From NCBI GenBank assembly GCA_018067055.1, contig JAGPVK010000323.1, forward strand, positions 1 to 7,404: DNA of 7,404 bases, written 5' to 3'. The notes below the pieces were generated by a model. That model had not been told where the DNA came from. It was given only the letters and a program-made list of their open reading frames with translations, and ran no database searches. Positions 6,076-7,404 of the stretch are shown here, piece after piece. The position numbers were made by a program, and so were the translations under genes. The stretch comes from Sphingomonadales bacterium (GTDB lineage Bacteria > Pseudomonadota > Alphaproteobacteria > Sphingomonadales > Sphingomonadaceae). The stretch's first letter is position 1, and each line of letters starts with the position of its first letter.

Positions 6076-6087
6076 GGGTGGGGGAGA
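6051..6087 (-). terminator. Perfect 14-bp hairpin between the amidohydrolase and lysR genes
   Basis: TCTCCCCCACCCGA (6051-6064) and TCGGGTGGGGGAGA (6074-6087) pair over 14 bp with a 9-nt loop. It starts 19 nt after the amidohydrolase stop. In the - strand direction it is followed by ATGCTAGCATTTGG, not a U-run, so classical intrinsic termination is doubtful. A 3'-end stabiliser, partial terminator or attenuator that lowers lysR read-through is as plausible. Such a long perfect stem is very unlikely by chance. Confidence 0.6.
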
Positions 6088-6105
6088 AACGGATTTCAAC
6101 ACAAA

Positions 6106-7299
6106 TTATTCAGCGGCCTGCTTGAGGAAATTCTCGCGCTTTGGACCAATTTGTTTTGCAATCGCCCATAAGGCGTCCTCATCCACATCATAGATCTCAA
6201 CTGCGTTCGACCCCAACATTTTCTGAATGTCCTGATCCGGCAGTCCACCAAGACTCTCGATCATCTTGTCAAGCGTATTTGGCCAGGTCCCTTCGGGGTG
6301 GGGATAATCTGTACCCCACAATATACTGTCGACCCCAATTTCATAATAGGCCTGGGTTGACTCCTCATCGGGCAATGCCGAACAGCCGACCCGAACATTT
6401 CGGGCAAAATATTCACTCGGCTTCATGCTCATATTCGCATAATAATCGCCGAGCTTGCCGCTGGTATGTTTTGCCGAGGCGCGGATGTCCATCAATTGCA
6501 TGATCCATGGAAACCAAAACTCGCCCCCCGCCTCGACGAAGCAAGTCATCAGCTTGGGATATTCCTCAAAAACGCCACCGAAGGTGAGGCCCCAAAGCGG
6601 CCGAGTCATCCAGAAGGCATATTCGCAAAGAAACGTGCCGATCCAGCCTGGCTGTGAAATGTCATATTTGGGTGATGCGCCGGAGTGGAAATGAAGCGGC
6701 AACTCCAAATCCTGCAACAATGCCCATACCTTGTGATATTTGGTGTGGTTGTACAAGTCGTAGTCGCCGGTGAATGCCGGAAAGAAAACACCCTTCAGGC
6801 CATTTTTCTTGGCCCAGATAATTTCCTTTATCGTTTCATCTATGTCGTAAAGCGCCGGAATAACCGCAAGCCCGATACGACGATGCGGGTCATCTTTGCA
6901 AAAATCGGCCATCCAGCGATTGTGCGCGCGGGCGCCGGCCCATTGCAATTCGGCGCCTTCGGTCGTCGGTCTCAAACCGATATCCGCACCAAATGGTGGA
7001 GCATTGCGCTCCGTAATGCCGTCGGGAAACAGAACTTCAGCTGCGACCCCGTCGCCATCCAGAATACGATTGCGGATCGTCCCATCCCAGGCGCCTTGAA
7101 GCCCGTCGCCTACTTTGGCCCGCCACTTGTCATTGAAATCGCTAATCAAAAACTCTTTTTCATGCTGCTCACGCGCCTTGATCTCGATCGCTACATTCTC
7201 GTCGAAAAGTTTATGATATTTGGATTCCAAATAATCTCGATAGCGTTCCGGGGGCAACCCAGCATGGCCATCGGATGAAACAACAAGATATCTTTCCAT
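6106..7299 (-). CDS. Amidohydrolase-superfamily metal enzyme (Amidohydro_2, ACMSD-like)
   Basis: A 397-residue protein. The N-terminus MERYLVVSSDGHAGLPP carries the Asp10-x-His12 metal site of the first barrel strand. Further putative ligands are His205 (with His203) in LPLHFHSGAS and Asp331 in WGTDYPHPEGTWP, with His334 nearby; VEAGGEFWFPW (255-265) is also a family segment. This pattern fits PF04909, whose members include ACMSD, gamma-resorcylate decarboxylase and the sphingomonad lignin enzymes LigW (decarboxylase) and LigY (C-C hydrolase). It may therefore be a non-oxidative decarboxylase or a C-C bond hydrolase rather than an amidase. The start at 7299 is chosen because GGAGAAGG lies just upstream; a longer reading from a TTG at 7350 adds 17 residues with no ribosome site. 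It is the first gene of the - strand block in the window, 81 bp before lysR and separated from it by a strong hairpin. Confidence 0.88.
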   Translation of the reverse strand: MERYLVVSSDGHAGLPPERYRDYLESKYHKLFDENVAIEIKAREQHEKEFLISDFNDKWRAKVGDGLQGAWDGTIRNRILDGDGVAAEVLFPDGITERNAPPFGADIGLRPTTEGAELQWAGARAHNRWMADFCKDDPHRRIGLAVIPALYDIDETIKEIIWAKKNGLKGVFFPAFTGDYDLYNHTKYHKVWALLQDLELPLHFHSGASPKYDISQPGWIGTFLCEYAFWMTRPLWGLTFGGVFEEYPKLMTCFVEAGGEFWFPWIMQLMDIRASAKHTSGKLGDYYANMSMKPSEYFARNVRVGCSALPDEESTQAYYEIGVDSILWGTDYPHPEGTWPNTLDKMIESLGGLPDQDIQKMLGSNAVEIYDVDEDALWAIAKQIGPKRENFLKQAAE

Positions 7300-7302
7300 G
7301 AT

Positions 7303-7310
7303 CCTTCTCC
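7303..7310 (-). promoter_or_regulatory. Ribosome binding site of the amidohydrolase gene
   Basis: GGAGAAGG in the - strand sense, with GGAG 7 nt before the ATG at 7299. It decides the start against the longer TTG (7350) reading. Confidence 0.75.
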
Positions 7311-7339
7311 GTAATCGCGTCTCCGTCAACGATGTGTTC

Positions 7340-7358
7340 TGCGGAAACAATTTTGCAA
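7340..7358 (-). promoter_or_regulatory. Possible operator upstream of the amidohydrolase gene
   Basis: The + strand reads TGCGG (7340-7344), two bases, then ACAATTTTG (7347-7355), and TTTGCAAA at 7351-7358 is a perfect 8-bp palindrome. The same two words, TGCGG and ACAATTTTG, occur in the same order at 5105-5118 in the tandem dyads before the Rieske gene, there with no spacer. Shared control by the LysR protein is possible. The full TTTGTC/GACAAA dyad is not repeated here. Confidence 0.3.
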
Positions 7359-7404
7359 ACCGACCTTCAAGGGATCGTGCCGCTACGCATAAACGGTCAG
7401 AGAA

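Noticed and set aside
6685..7278. A 197-codon open frame on the + strand
   Set aside because: Antisense shadow of the amidohydrolase gene, which carries a full set of metal-site motifs.
7297..7350. N-terminal extension of the amidohydrolase from a TTG at 7350
   Set aside because: The 17 added residues are Arg-rich and unlike the family start, the TTG has no ribosome site, and the ATG at 7299 has GGAGAAGG at good spacing.

Overview
The window looks like part of an alphaproteobacterial chromosome. A sphingomonad is the best guess, from the pairing of a DUF3604–PPIase–HupE/UreJ gene trio with a Rieske/SDR/amidohydrolase catabolic cluster. This taxonomic call is inference from gene content only; no rRNA, tRNA, CRISPR array, insertion sequence or phage gene was seen.

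Layout. Positions 1-2132 are read on the + strand. They hold the last 40 codons of a DUF3604-type protein (1-123), a membrane-anchored parvulin-like peptidyl-prolyl isomerase (184-1131) and, 2 bp later, a HupE/UreJ_2-family membrane protein with a signal peptide (1134-2132). Positions 2278-7299 are read on the - strand. In transcription order they hold an amidohydrolase-superfamily enzyme (7299-6106), a LysR-type regulator (6024-5119), a KshA-like Rieske non-heme-iron oxygenase (5011-4004), an acetoacetate-decarboxylase-family protein (3947-3147) and a short-chain dehydrogenase (3147-2278). The last two overlap by one base (TAATG). The two blocks converge on a 145-bp gap that holds a strong hairpin. 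A second, terminator-like hairpin lies inside the 3' end of the SDR gene.

How the genes may work together. The - strand block reads as a catabolic unit. The Rieske oxygenase would hydroxylate a hydrophobic (steroid-, terpenoid- or aromatic-like) substrate and the SDR would oxidise the resulting alcohol. The ADC-family and amidohydrolase-family enzymes would carry out decarboxylation or C-C bond steps, and the LysR protein would sense the substrate or an intermediate. The substrate cannot be read from the sequence, and no ferredoxin or reductase partner for the Rieske protein is present in the window.

Regulation. The most notable non-coding signal is a pair of adjacent dyads, TTTGTC-N11-GACAAA and ATTGTC-N10-GACAAA in the - strand sense. 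They overlap the lysR stop codon and sit 82-126 bp upstream of the Rieske start, which makes them a strong candidate operator. A related element (ACAATTTTG next to TGCGG, read on the + strand) lies upstream of the amidohydrolase gene. Between the amidohydrolase and lysR genes is a perfect 14-bp-stem hairpin interlaced with two near-palindromic 15-bp direct repeats 23 bp apart.
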